From Cyanobacteria bacterium FACHB-DQ100 (GTDB taxonomy: Bacteria; Cyanobacteriota; Cyanobacteriia; Leptolyngbyales; Leptolyngbyaceae): 64,000 nucleotides of DNA. Where the stretch lies: positions 186,001-250,000 of the forward strand of contig JACJNW010000019.1 in assembly GCA_014695195.1 (NCBI GenBank), given 5' to 3'. The translations under genes were made by a program, and so were the position numbers. Within the stretch, counting starts at the first letter, position 1. Each line of letters starts with the position of its first letter. Shown one piece after another: positions 27,794 to 37,144 of this stretch. The notes under the pieces were generated by a model, which saw nothing but the letters and a program-made list of their open reading frames with translations, did not search any database and had not been told where the DNA came from.

Positions 27794-28975
27794 TTAGCAT
27801 TTTTGGGCTTCTTCCGAAGATTGAAGGTATTGTTTATCCAAGATTGAATCGAAAAACTCTAGATGCTGTCTTGCAACAACTGACCACTGATAAACCGAAT
27901 GCGCTCGGTCAAGTCCTTTTTGAGCAAGCGTCGTGCGGAGTGCTGCATCTCCGATCAACATTGAGATGGCTTGAGTCCAGGCTTTCTCGTCTTTCTCGCC
28001 AATCACAACTCCTGCCTCTTCAATTACATAAGGAATCTCACCGCTATCACTGCCGATTACCGGAATTCCACAGGCAAACGCCTCAATCAGCATTCGCCCA
28101 AATTGTTCGCGCCATTTTCGCGTTGTCTGACTTGGCGCACAAAGGATATCCATTGCGTTGAGGTACTGTGGCACTTGATCATGAGTGACGGTTGTACAGA
28201 TGCGAACGCGATCGCCATAGCGTTCTGCCCACGATCGCAATTCTGCTTCCATTGCCCCTGTGCCGACAAACAAAGCTCTCCAAGGTTGAGCAACCTGATC
28301 CAGCACCCGCATCAACATCGTCAGCCCTTTTTCTGGAACAAATCGCCCCAAAAATCCAACGATCGGAGCATTCATTTGATCCCATTCCAAGCGGTGCCGA
28401 ATGCTTTGCTGCATCTCAGGAGCCGGAAAGAAATGCTCGACATCGACTCCATGCGGAATGATTCGCATGGGTCGATCGTAGCCTTGCCGATGTTTTAATG
28501 CAGCCACAACCGTTTGACCCGGTGCAATCCAGCCCGACGATCGCTGCATAGTCTGAGTTTCTATCCAGTTAAACGGCGGCGGATAGCGTTTGGAGTTGTT
28601 TTGAGCCGTAAAGTAAACTAAAGGAGTCTTGGTAGGAGCCTGCCGCGCAATTTGTCCACCTGACAAGACGTAAGGCTCCTCCCAGCAATGCACTAAATCC
28701 CAACCCTGCTGCAAAATTTCCCTCAGGCGATCGCGATAAAGTTTTAACTGTGGAACTCGATCAAACAAAACCGGAACTCCTTTGACTCCTGCGCGGTCGT
28801 GCAAATCGGTTTCGAGTGTCAGAGGACGCAAATCCCCTTTGAGTGTCGAGGGTGCCACGATCGTAATGTCCCAGTCCGCTTTTGCCACACGAGACATCTC
28901 ATTGGCAAGACGGCGATTCAGCGGAACAATGTACGAGTGCCCGATAGTTAAGAGCCTGCGCGGAGAAGACTTCAT
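27794..28975 (-). CDS. GT4 glycosyltransferase
   Basis: This 393-residue GT4-type transferase has an N-terminal domain beginning RRLLTIGHSYIVPLNRRLA and the donor domain motifs GFLGRFVPEKGLTMLM (about 201-216) and EQFGRMLIEAFACGIPVIGS (about 304-323, with E-x7-E). HCWEEPYVLSGG at about 96-107 is in the acceptor-side domain. The substrate is unknown; it belongs to the exopolysaccharide set by position. It is separated from its neighbours by 47 and about 100 bp, so it may have its own ribosome-binding region within a longer transcript. Confidence 0.92.
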   Translation of the reverse strand: MKSSPRRLLTIGHSYIVPLNRRLANEMSRVAKADWDITIVAPSTLKGDLRPLTLETDLHDRAGVKGVPVLFDRVPQLKLYRDRLREILQQGWDLVHCWEEPYVLSGGQIARQAPTKTPLVYFTAQNNSKRYPPPFNWIETQTMQRSSGWIAPGQTVVAALKHRQGYDRPMRIIPHGVDVEHFFPAPEMQQSIRHRLEWDQMNAPIVGFLGRFVPEKGLTMLMRVLDQVAQPWRALFVGTGAMEAELRSWAERYGDRVRICTTVTHDQVPQYLNAMDILCAPSQTTRKWREQFGRMLIEAFACGIPVIGSDSGEIPYVIEEAGVVIGEKDEKAWTQAISMLIGDAALRTTLAQKGLDRAHSVYQWSVVARQHLEFFDSILDKQYLQSSEEAQKC

Positions 28976-29022
28976 GGTTATTCAATGTCTGAATTAATGA
29001 ACAGCACGAGCAAATTTACCCC

Positions 29023-29970
29023 TTAATCTGCGCGACGAGCATAAGCCTGCAAATTGAGCGCTAACGGCGTATGCACTCCTCCGGGCAGCAATCGTCCAGC
29101 TACGTAAACTGAAGTTCTAAATAAACGAGATAGAATCGCACCGGACGACCACATCGGCGGTATTTCTGGGACACCAATTTGCAAAGACACTGCTTCAAAC
29201 CCAGCACGAGTTAGTGCCATCTTCAGTGATTTTGGATTGAAATGATTCACGTGAACCAGATTCGTTGCGATCGCGGCATCAGGAGCTTGACCGATCGCGT
29301 GTCGAAGTTGCTCTTTTCTCAGTTGATTGATCCCGCACGGAACCTTGACGGCAATCCAGCCTCCGGGAGAAAGCAGTTCTTTTAGCTCTGAGAGAATTGT
29401 CACTGGATCAGGAATATGTTCTAAAACATCCGTTAAAGTAATGGCATCATAACGACGATTTGTTTGTGCTAATTGATAGGCATTCATCGCATGAACGGTC
29501 ACACCCGTCTGTTCTGCCGCGAATCTTGCCACATCCGCATTCAGTTCAATCGCTTCTACTGCCCATCTCGCCTGCTTTGCGAAAAAGAGCATCCGCCCAA
29601 CATTTGTCCCAACATCGAGTAAGGTACGTCGCTCATGCGGTAAACGGTTGCCCAAATCGCTCAAAATACTCTGAAAAATCCAGTCTTTGTAGGGCCAAGC
29701 GTAGTGTGCTGCCATCGCTTCATCCGTGGGACTCTTTGAGTAGAGACAGTCAAAGAAATTTGAAGGCTCAGGTAAGCCCTCAGGTTGAATAAAGCCGCAC
29801 TGTGAACATTGATTTAACCAAAAAGTTTGACGATCGTAAGCGACAATTACCTCGTTGGTTTGATACTGCATATCAAAATGTTCTTGATTCACAGGAGTCA
29901 GATGTTCATTCCCACAAATCGCGCATTGGGACAGAGAAACGAAAGCTGGAGCAGTACAGGGCATCGTCAC
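29023..29970 (-). CDS. class I SAM methyltransferase with N-terminal zinc ribbon
   Basis: This 315-residue protein has an N-terminal four-Cys metal site (Cys16, Cys19, Cys55, Cys58) followed by a Rossmann-fold methyltransferase domain: LLDVGTNVGRMLFF at about 117-130 binds SAM, DAITLTDVLEHIPDP at about 173-187 is motif IV, and GGWIAVKVPC is a later strand. This arrangement is common in sugar methyltransferases of polysaccharide loci. It probably methylates a sugar of the repeat unit or a nucleotide sugar in the cytoplasm. The start could be Met1 or Met3. Divergent from the GT2 gene across a 258-bp gap in which I recognise nothing. Confidence 0.88.
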   Translation of the reverse strand: MTMPCTAPAFVSLSQCAICGNEHLTPVNQEHFDMQYQTNEVIVAYDRQTFWLNQCSQCGFIQPEGLPEPSNFFDCLYSKSPTDEAMAAHYAWPYKDWIFQSILSDLGNRLPHERRTLLDVGTNVGRMLFFAKQARWAVEAIELNADVARFAAEQTGVTVHAMNAYQLAQTNRRYDAITLTDVLEHIPDPVTILSELKELLSPGGWIAVKVPCGINQLRKEQLRHAIGQAPDAAIATNLVHVNHFNPKSLKMALTRAGFEAVSLQIGVPEIPPMWSSGAILSRLFRTSVYVAGRLLPGGVHTPLALNLQAYARRAD

Positions 29971-30228
29971 ACCTCGACAGCGGAGAACGGTATGATTAAA
30001 TGGAATGACTAAAACCGATCATTACAAGCACCGAGATTTGAGCAGCAATCAATCTTTGAAGGTAGTGAGATCGCAGTTTCAGTCAGTAGAACTATGCAAT
30101 GTTTATGCAATCTCACCTAGCGTAGAATCACGGAACTTAATCGACGATCGCATAAAAATAAAGCAGAATTACGGGCTCCTCTCTTGCCCTTATCAGTCAG
30201 AATTCAAACGAAATTGTAGACAATATCT

Positions 30229-31197
30229 ATGCTCTCTTTCACTTCTAGTGTTCTTATTCCCAGCTTTCGTCGCCCTGAGCATCTGAGACGGTGCTTGCTC
30301 AGTCTAGCGACTCAAACTCAACTTCCGGATGAAGTGATTGTGGTTTGGCAGGCAGACGACACGCCAACTCGTAATGTGGCTCAATCGCTTGTATCCTCGC
30401 TACCTTATGTGTTGCGAGTACTGCACTGTGCTGAAGCAGGAGTTGTGAGCGCAGAAAATTTAGCCTTAGAAGCTGCATCCTCAGACATCATTCTGTTGTG
30501 TGATGATGATGTAATTGCGCCTGAGACTTGGGTTGCTCGTCATTTGTCGTTCTATACGGATGCCACAGTGGGTGCGGTGGGCGGCTCGGCGAACAATCAT
30601 TATCCCGACTGTTCCAGTTTTCCGAAGCGATCGGTTGAACCGATTGGTCGATTAACGTGGTATGGCAAGAGTTACGGCAATATGTATGACCAAATTGAGG
30701 CTTGGACAGTGCGTGAGGCGATCGACTGTGATCATCTAGTCGGCTATAACATGAGCCTCAGACGAACTGCATTGGATCGATTTGAACCTGCACTAAAACC
30801 CTACTGGCAACAATTCGAACTCGATGCTTGTCTTCAGGTTAAAGCGAGGGGATACCGCGTTCTGTTTGATTTTGCCAATGTAGTAGCTCACTATCCAACG
30901 AATAAAGCTTATTGCGGTGGAAGGGATGGAGATTTACAGGTAAAAGTGTTTAATGCTTGCTACAACCAATCTTTTATTCTTGCAAAACACAGCCCTGCAT
31001 ATTTGCAGTTTTGGCGGCTTATCTATCTGTTTTTAATCGGTTCTGTGAATGCACCTGGGCTGATTGCAAGTTTACGAGCCATTCAACTGTACCGAAACCC
31101 ACATCAAGAACTCAGAATCCTACAATCCGCTTGGAAACAAAGGATTGCAGGATGGAAAGCCGGACTTCAGGCGCGAGAATTACGATCGAATCTCTAA
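30229..31197 (+). CDS. GT2 glycosyltransferase
   Basis: This 322-residue GT-A fold transferase has SVLIPSFRRPEHLRRCLLSL at its N-terminus, the DXD-type metal/nucleotide-sugar motif CDDDVIAPE at about residues 88-96, and an ED/FELDACLQ segment near 200 corresponding to the catalytic base region. A weakly hydrophobic C-terminal segment (LIYLFLIGSVNAPGLIA) may associate with the membrane. It would transfer one sugar to the polysaccharide or a glycolipid. It is the only plus-strand gene within the leftward part of the locus, so it has its own promoter. Confidence 0.9.
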   Translation: MLSFTSSVLIPSFRRPEHLRRCLLSLATQTQLPDEVIVVWQADDTPTRNVAQSLVSSLPYVLRVLHCAEAGVVSAENLALEAASSDIILLCDDDVIAPETWVARHLSFYTDATVGAVGGSANNHYPDCSSFPKRSVEPIGRLTWYGKSYGNMYDQIEAWTVREAIDCDHLVGYNMSLRRTALDRFEPALKPYWQQFELDACLQVKARGYRVLFDFANVVAHYPTNKAYCGGRDGDLQVKVFNACYNQSFILAKHSPAYLQFWRLIYLFLIGSVNAPGLIASLRAIQLYRNPHQELRILQSAWKQRIAGWKAGLQARELRSNL

Positions 31198-31233
31198 TTT
31201 AACGAATTAGAGATACAAACCGTGAATGCTTTT

Positions 31234-31284
31234 CACAGTGTTAGAGAGGTCACAGTGTTAGAGAGGTCACAGTGCTAGAGAGGG
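31234..31284. repeat. three tandem 17-bp units
   Basis: CACAGTGTTAGAGAGGT is repeated at 31234-31250 and 31251-31267, with a third copy differing at two positions at 31268-31284. The array ends directly against the stop codon of the flippase gene (31285-31287) and lies between convergent genes. Confidence 0.85.
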
Positions 31285-32814
31285 TTACAAATGCGGCAAT
31301 GGAGATAGCTGCATAACTCTCTTACGCCATTGATACCGTTCTTCTGGTTTGAGCAGGGTAAACCAAGCCAGCATCAAGAAAATAACTGCTGTAAACACCA
31401 TTGAGGCACCAAGCTCGATCCAGCTTTTGGGAGGATAAGAGTGAGCAAACCAGGCTACTTCAGGAACATACAGCGCTGCTAAAAGACAAGGGTGCACGAT
31501 CGCAGCAAGTAGGGCGCGAGGTGATGAGCCAAACTGGTGTTTGAGGTGATAAAGCATTCCCCAGAGATACAGCCCGAAAAAGGAGACAAATGTTCCTAAC
31601 AGCGGCCCGGTCAATTTCAAAGCAGGAGTCGCAAGTAGGCTGACTGAGATATTGAGAAGACTGGCAAACATGGACATTCTAGCAATCCTCGCTATATTTC
31701 CTGTTCCTGAGAAGCACCAACCCCAAAGGGATAACACTCCCATCGTTACAGCGTTGATTGCGGCAAGGGTACTGACTCCCATCCCTGCAAATCGCTCTGA
31801 GCCAACCCAAAGTTGCACAAACTGCGGATTGTATAGCAGAATCGGGATCATCAGCATCAAGCCGGATGTAACGACTAATTTTGTTAACTGAACAAGTCGA
31901 AGATTGAATTGACCCAGTTCACCTTTCGCATATAAGTCAGCTAGCCCTGACCAAGTTGCATTTCCAACACTCTGTACCTGTGATTGGGCGATCGCAAACA
32001 GCCGCTGAGTCATCACAAATGGAACCACGCTTGCAGGCCCTAAAAAATAGGCAATGACAAGATTGTCAGTGAATAAACCAATTTGTCCAGATAGGCTGTA
32101 AATCAGCGTCGGAATGCTTAACTTTTGAAGTTGCTTGCGAATGGGCTGCATTGCTTCAGTAGGAGCAGAAAACACTATCCTCAAAGCGCTTGGATACTGA
32201 CGTATGCTTTTCCAACTGATTAAGATTGTTGCAACGATGACACCGATTATTACTGCGAGGGCTTGCCCAGCCATTCCCATTCCTTGCGCTGCTAGATATA
32301 GAGAAGCACCCGTAATGATTAAGCTCTGTAGAACAAAAGAGAGGTTGACAATATCACTGCGCTGCGATGCTTCGGTTAACAAGCGAAAGGGAGTCAAAGG
32401 AAGTAAAAAGGAACCCAATACTCCGATCCAATAAGCCGCTTGTAGGTCAAGCGCTAAGGATGGCTGAACTGGGACGAGATGCAAAAGTGCAAAACTAAGC
32501 ATAACAGCGGCTCCCAGCATCAGAAGTAAGACTTTGCAGTAGGCTCGAATTCCAACTGCAACGGTCAATTCAACCTGAGCGCGATTTCCTTGAGCAACTG
32601 CGATCGCAAGCACGGGCAACAATGATCCGCCCAGTCCTAATTCTAAAATTTTCAGATGACCGAGCCAATCACCAGCAGAGCGGAGTGCCCCAAAGCGATC
32701 GTCACCCAGCCAATTTAAGATTAAGGGAGTACTAAGAATTCCGGTTGCTAAGGTAATCGCTTGCAGCAGTAATGATGAAGCATAATTGACAGCAGAGCGC
32801 TGTGTCCGGCTCAT
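31285..32814 (-). CDS. polysaccharide flippase (Wzx/MATE-like)
   Basis: This 509-residue membrane protein has about 12-14 hydrophobic segments spread over its length and begins with the pattern NYASSLLLQAITLATGILSTPLILNWLG typical of the oligosaccharide flippase family. It would move lipid-linked repeat units from the cytoplasmic to the periplasmic side before polymerisation. Its start overlaps the acyltransferase stop by 4 bp (32811-32814). The locus also has a polymerase-like gene at 38305-39672 and export genes at 40379-44099, which together fit a Wzx/Wzy-type route. Confidence 0.9.
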   Translation of the reverse strand: MSRTQRSAVNYASSLLLQAITLATGILSTPLILNWLGDDRFGALRSAGDWLGHLKILELGLGGSLLPVLAIAVAQGNRAQVELTVAVGIRAYCKVLLLMLGAAVMLSFALLHLVPVQPSLALDLQAAYWIGVLGSFLLPLTPFRLLTEASQRSDIVNLSFVLQSLIITGASLYLAAQGMGMAGQALAVIIGVIVATILISWKSIRQYPSALRIVFSAPTEAMQPIRKQLQKLSIPTLIYSLSGQIGLFTDNLVIAYFLGPASVVPFVMTQRLFAIAQSQVQSVGNATWSGLADLYAKGELGQFNLRLVQLTKLVVTSGLMLMIPILLYNPQFVQLWVGSERFAGMGVSTLAAINAVTMGVLSLWGWCFSGTGNIARIARMSMFASLLNISVSLLATPALKLTGPLLGTFVSFFGLYLWGMLYHLKHQFGSSPRALLAAIVHPCLLAALYVPEVAWFAHSYPPKSWIELGASMVFTAVIFLMLAWFTLLKPEERYQWRKRVMQLSPLPHL

Positions 32815-33512
32815 AGTTGATCAACTCCTTTCTGGGCAGCACCTAGTGCTGCTTCATGTAATCGCTCCGCATCTGTCCACACTACTCCCTCACGGATTAC
32901 TCGTGCAGGAACGCCAGCGAGAAGCGAGTGAGGGGGACAAGAGCGGGTCACAACGGCACCTGCTGCAACAACTGAACCCTCGCCGATCGTCACACCCTTA
33001 AGAATTGTGGCATTACAGCCAATCCAAACATTATCTTCGATACAAATTGGCGCTGTGTATGGAGGTAGGCCAAATCCATGACCATCATCGTCCAAAATAG
33101 TTACACCAAAGGAGATCGCGCATCTTCTCCCAATTTGAATAGAAGTACTTGCATAAATACGGCTACCATCAGCAATATACGTCCCTTCACCAATGCCTAA
33201 ATTAGATTTAGCTGCCACAGATAAGATAGTCCCCCGCCCAATGCAAACTTCTCCATCTAATGCCAAAATTGATTGAGAAGCACAAACAACGACTGTAACC
33301 GAATTTCTAGGTGTAGCATTGCCAAAATGAGTTATGCCAACATAGCAAGTGCCCTTAGGAGTTGTGATTGAAGCATCTTTCGCTAAGGACAATTGAATTC
33401 GTCCTCGACAGATAAATTTTCCTCTACTAAAAATTCGCCGATTGAGACGAAGCTCAGCAGGAAGATTAATACTTAGAATTTTATGAATAAAACTTGCTTC
33501 CACGACTGACAA
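32811..33512 (-). CDS. hexapeptide-repeat acyltransferase
   Basis: This 233-residue protein is a left-handed beta-helix acyltransferase: imperfect hexapeptide repeats cover residues about 75-205 (for example IGEGTYIADGSRIYASTSIQ, CIEDNVWIGCNATILKGVTI, GEGSVVAAGAVV). The ILDDDGHGFG segment holds the likely catalytic His. Its C-terminal SLLAGVPARVIREG is the usual cap. It probably O-acetylates or otherwise acylates a sugar of the polysaccharide using acyl-CoA. It is coupled to the flippase gene by a 4-bp overlap. Confidence 0.9.
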   Translation of the reverse strand: MSVVEASFIHKILSINLPAELRLNRRIFSRGKFICRGRIQLSLAKDASITTPKGTCYVGITHFGNATPRNSVTVVVCASQSILALDGEVCIGRGTILSVAAKSNLGIGEGTYIADGSRIYASTSIQIGRRCAISFGVTILDDDGHGFGLPPYTAPICIEDNVWIGCNATILKGVTIGEGSVVAAGAVVTRSCPPHSLLAGVPARVIREGVVWTDAERLHEAALGAAQKGVDQL

Positions 33513-33569
33513 TTCCTCAGTTATATCTCTTACTCTCGATGCCTAGACTGATAAGTCTGCAATGTATTG

Positions 33570-34247
33570 CTAAAGCTTCTGAGCGATCAGAACGATGTTT
33601 GCAGCGTAATCGTGTCCAAGCAAGCGAGTGATCATCAGTCGAGAGGCTAAGCTAGAAAACTTTTCAATCAAATTTCTGCTGGGCTTTCCAAAGATCACGC
33701 GGTATCCTTCTACTTTCAGCCCGAACGAAGTTAGATAAGCCCATAGATCATGAATGCTGTAGCAATGCAGATGAGTCATGTCCCAGCTTAATGGATTAGA
33801 GATACATCGTGCATTCGGGGTCTGAATTACAAGTAGTCCACCTGTCTCTACTCGATCGATCAATTGGTGAAGAAGTGCCAACCCTGGACGTAACTCTAAA
33901 TGTTCAATTGTGTCAAAACAAAGCACTGCTTCATACTTCTGATCAATTTCTTCCAAAGTTGAATAGGTGTAAGTAAACTCTTGCCCAATATCTTGAGTAT
34001 GATAAACGCCTTGAAATCCTGCGCGATAAAACTTCTGCTGAATTCGTAGATCGCCAGCGCCAACATCTAGAATTGTGGATTTAGCCTTAATGCGATCGAA
34101 AATGATTTGCTCAATTTCGGAGAAGGAGGAGTCTGCCCACCAATGCTTTGTTGGAAAATGAGGTGAATTTGCCAGTAATTCCTTACGCTTCCAATAGTTT
34201 GCGTAAGCTAAATCAGAGTTAATCGGACTGCTTGTAGAGTTGCTCAT
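33570..34247 (-). CDS. class I SAM-dependent methyltransferase
   Basis: This 225-residue protein has the SAM motif ILDVGAGDLRIQQKF at about 57-71, an acidic residue at the end of strand 2, and AVLCFDTIEHLELRPGLALL at about 97-116. The start at 34247 is chosen because GAAGGAATTTCTG, a good ribosome-binding site, precedes it. The frame is open for another 88 codons upstream (to 34511) but that part shows no methyltransferase similarity. It probably methylates a sugar or the reducing end of the polysaccharide. Confidence 0.85.
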   Translation of the reverse strand: MSNSTSSPINSDLAYANYWKRKELLANSPHFPTKHWWADSSFSEIEQIIFDRIKAKSTILDVGAGDLRIQQKFYRAGFQGVYHTQDIGQEFTYTYSTLEEIDQKYEAVLCFDTIEHLELRPGLALLHQLIDRVETGGLLVIQTPNARCISNPLSWDMTHLHCYSIHDLWAYLTSFGLKVEGYRVIFGKPSRNLIEKFSSLASRLMITRLLGHDYAANIVLIAQKL

Positions 34248-34750
34248 CAGAAATTCCTTCATCTGGTTTATGGGTGTGATTGGCTCGATCGCAGGGATAC
34301 AGGCGATGTAAATTTGCTCTTTTGAATTTGCTCTTTGATAGCATTTGGTCGCATCCTTAGCTATCAGTGGCTTAGGAAGAGTTATGCGATCGCTGCCGAA
34401 AAAGTATAGCTTCATCGCATATCTGCGAATTCTGGTAACTTGAAAGTTTTTGTACTTAAGGAAACGGAAGATCCACAGAAGATACTCTGACAGAGCTTGA
34501 GCTTTGAGCAAGACTTACAAGATACTAGCTAGAGCGACAGACATAGTATTATGAACTGCGCTTAAAGCCGCTTCTCAGCAGGATTACTGACTCAAATTCC
34601 AGTTCATTCAATCAGTAAGTCCGTGAAAAGTCGTCCGTAAGATTACGACTTCTTAGGACTTGCAGCAGGTCATTCCGCAAAACTACTGACTATTCTCTGA
34701 AAATAAGCTGAAAACTGATTTGATGAGTCGATCTTGATCATCCTAGTTGT
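34248..34750. other. 503-bp gap with competing hairpins
   Basis: This gap between the methyltransferase and the next GT gene has no supported gene. In 34574-34661 there are two overlapping structures. TTACTGA (34574-34580) can pair with TCAGTAA (34612-34618). Alternatively AAGTCC (34617-34622) pairs with GGACTT (34656-34661) and, nested inside, AAGTCGT (34628-34634) with ACGACTT (34645-34651). The two share 34617-34618, so they cannot form fully at the same time. No T-run marks either as a terminator. Confidence 0.5.
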
Positions 34751-35917
34751 TTAGCAGTCTGGATTAGCGAGGGATGCTGTACGCTTAAATGCTTGCGATT
34801 TGGTCGATCGACCCAAAGCACGCTCATAAACCTGAATTGTTGCTTGAGCAGTCTGCTGCCAGCTAAAATGCTGCGATCGCAACTTTGCTCGCTGTCCTAA
34901 GCTCGATCGATACTCCGGATCAGCGTTGATGTATCGCAGACAGTTCGACAATTCTTGTGTGTTCTCCAGACTAAATAAGATGCCTCCTTCTCCTAATACT
35001 TCAGGTAGACAAGTCGCTTGTGCTGCTAAGATTGGGCATCCGACTGCCATTGCTTCACACAGTTGTAATCCGAACCCTTCGTACTCACTGGCATACACAA
35101 AGCAGAGCGCACCCGCATACAGCTCAGGCAAATCTCGATCATCGACCCATCCTAGAAATCGAATGCGCTCAGCAATCCCTGAAGACTCCGCAAGCAGACG
35201 AAGCTGGTTTTGATCTTGACCTCCTGCAAGCACTAAATCAACGCCTTGTAAGTTCGCCTCAGCAAATGCTTTGACCAAAAAGGGAATGTTTTTGCGCTGC
35301 TCCAAACCACCGACATAAAACACATACGGTGATGCTAATTGATACTGCGATCGCACTGCATCCGCAATCGATCGATAAAAATGATCATCTGCCGCCTCAT
35401 AAATCACGCTCACCTTAGAGGCTGGAATCTTGAGATGCTCGACTAAATCACGTTTAGAGAACTCACTCACCGTAATGATGTGCGTCGATCGAGTTCTTGC
35501 AATCCAGTGATAAAGCTGACTTTGCCGATAAGCGAAGCTGAAACGTTGGAACAAAGACAGGTGTTTCGCATAGTAAACCTGATCGATCGCATCATGCAGC
35601 GTTAACACTTGAGGGCATGAATTAAAAGCAGGTAATCCAAAGTTCATTGGACAATGCAGCACATCGATTTGATCCTTCGAGCATTGCTGAGGCAACCAGA
35701 CTTGCTCCCATTGCAGATAGCGCATAGCGGGAGAAAGCCGCACCTGGTAAGCAGATTGCGGCAAGCGCTCTAGATGAGCGGGATGAATCGGACGATCGCT
35801 GTACAGAACTAACTGAACATCTAGCTGGGCTAATTCTGCTAATAGATTTGCAGTATAACGATTCCAGCCGCGCAAGGTCGGGGCTGTTAATAGCCGCGCA
35901 TTAAATCCAACCTTCAT
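34751..35917 (-). CDS. GT4 glycosyltransferase
   Basis: This 388-residue GT4 transferase has an N-terminus MKVGFNARLLTAPTLRGWNR, a VLTLHDAIDQVYY segment near 103-115, ITVSEFSKRDL near 149-159, and the donor-side motifs YVGGLEQRKNIPFLVKAF and SEYEGFGLQLCEAMAVG (E-x7-E). This pattern resembles mannosyltransferases that extend repeat units, but the donor is not provable from sequence. The start is set by the 4-bp overlap with the upstream GT stop (35914-35917). Confidence 0.92.
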   Translation of the reverse strand: MKVGFNARLLTAPTLRGWNRYTANLLAELAQLDVQLVLYSDRPIHPAHLERLPQSAYQVRLSPAMRYLQWEQVWLPQQCSKDQIDVLHCPMNFGLPAFNSCPQVLTLHDAIDQVYYAKHLSLFQRFSFAYRQSQLYHWIARTRSTHIITVSEFSKRDLVEHLKIPASKVSVIYEAADDHFYRSIADAVRSQYQLASPYVFYVGGLEQRKNIPFLVKAFAEANLQGVDLVLAGGQDQNQLRLLAESSGIAERIRFLGWVDDRDLPELYAGALCFVYASEYEGFGLQLCEAMAVGCPILAAQATCLPEVLGEGGILFSLENTQELSNCLRYINADPEYRSSLGQRAKLRSQHFSWQQTAQATIQVYERALGRSTKSQAFKRTASLANPDC

Positions 35918-37080
35918 GAATTTGCCTCGATGATCGCATCATAGACCTGCTCAACCTGCGTCACTGTCACGGTTGGGCTACAGACTTGTTCTAGAAGTTG
36001 TCGAGCATTGTGACGCTGAGTTTCTCGACGCGTCGGATCGTTGAGAAGCGCAACCGTTCTTTCAATTAGTCCACGATCGTCGATCGCAATTCCAGCATGA
36101 ATCCCGTCTTTGGCCGGTAAACCCTCGACTCCTTCGGGAGTTGTGACCACAGAAGTTCCAAACGCAAAAGATTCCATCACTTTCACTTTCATGCCGCTTC
36201 CGGCAGTCGGGGCATACAGTAAAACATCCATTTGCCGAAAGTACGGAGCAATATCGGGGACATCTTGATAAATCGCCAGATCAGAATGATTCTCGAAGGC
36301 TGCAAACCGAGTCCGAGCAGAGCGTCCCACCAGTTGAAGTTGAGCCGTCGGAACTTGAGCTTTAATCTCTGACCACAAACGAGTTAAAAGCCGCTCAGCC
36401 GCCGAATAAGTGGGCATCCAGCCGAAATTCCCAATCAAGCCAACAACCGGGCGGTTTTGCTGGGGTTTGATCTGGCTAAACGGTGAATGAGACAAATCAA
36501 ATCCAAGCGGAATGGTATGCGCGATCGCTCCAGGATGAAGCTCACAAATTCGATTTGCCAATCGATCCGACAGTGCGATAAATCGAGGCAATGATCGCAA
36601 CAGATAGCGTTCTGCGCCGTAGCTCCGCCACTTATAGATCTTTGCTCTCCAGTCGGAAGACTCAAAAGCACGATCCTCAGAAAATAGATAATGTACCGTA
36701 ACTACTGTTTTCTCTGGGTGACATAGCCCAAGCCAACTGCTCCAAAGCTGCTCTAGGTGCAATACATCATACGGAGCGGCTAAACGTTCTGCTAATGCTT
36801 GCTGAAACTCCGAACTAAAGACATAAGAGAAAGGACGGCGAAAGCTTTGCCACTTTCCACGCAGTCCTGCTGGTGGACGATAGAGATAACAGTGGAGATC
36901 ATAAGACGGAAATAAAGCCTGAGTTTGCTCGATTTCCTCAGTCGTTTCACACGCAACAAAAGCGGAAACTTGATGACCGCGATCGACCAGTTCTTTGAGT
37001 AAGACATAGTACCAATGGCTATCGGCTTTGCCGAAAGGAATCGGTGGCGATGTCATAACTAAGACAATCTTTTTGGTCAT
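35914..37080 (-). CDS. GT4-like glycosyltransferase
   Basis: This 388-residue GT-B protein starts MTKKIVLVMTSPPIPFGKAD. HLEQLWSSWLG at about 110-120 and VTVHYLF are in the N-terminal domain; VGLIGNFGWMPTYSAAERLL starts the donor domain. The usual E-x7-E is replaced by a GSGMKVKVMESFAFGTSVV form, in which the first Glu is Gly/Lys-like; this is common in the GT4 subgroup with the GxGxKxK pattern. The exact donor is unknown. It overlaps the next GT gene by 4 bp. Confidence 0.88.
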   Translation of the reverse strand: MTKKIVLVMTSPPIPFGKADSHWYYVLLKELVDRGHQVSAFVACETTEEIEQTQALFPSYDLHCYLYRPPAGLRGKWQSFRRPFSYVFSSEFQQALAERLAAPYDVLHLEQLWSSWLGLCHPEKTVVTVHYLFSEDRAFESSDWRAKIYKWRSYGAERYLLRSLPRFIALSDRLANRICELHPGAIAHTIPLGFDLSHSPFSQIKPQQNRPVVGLIGNFGWMPTYSAAERLLTRLWSEIKAQVPTAQLQLVGRSARTRFAAFENHSDLAIYQDVPDIAPYFRQMDVLLYAPTAGSGMKVKVMESFAFGTSVVTTPEGVEGLPAKDGIHAGIAIDDRGLIERTVALLNDPTRRETQRHNARQLLEQVCSPTVTVTQVEQVYDAIIEANS

Positions 37081-37144
37081 AAGTTAGGCTTTCCCAAAAT
37101 TCTGGAATTGCGATCAACTGAACAGAAGTTCAAACTTAGCGAAG

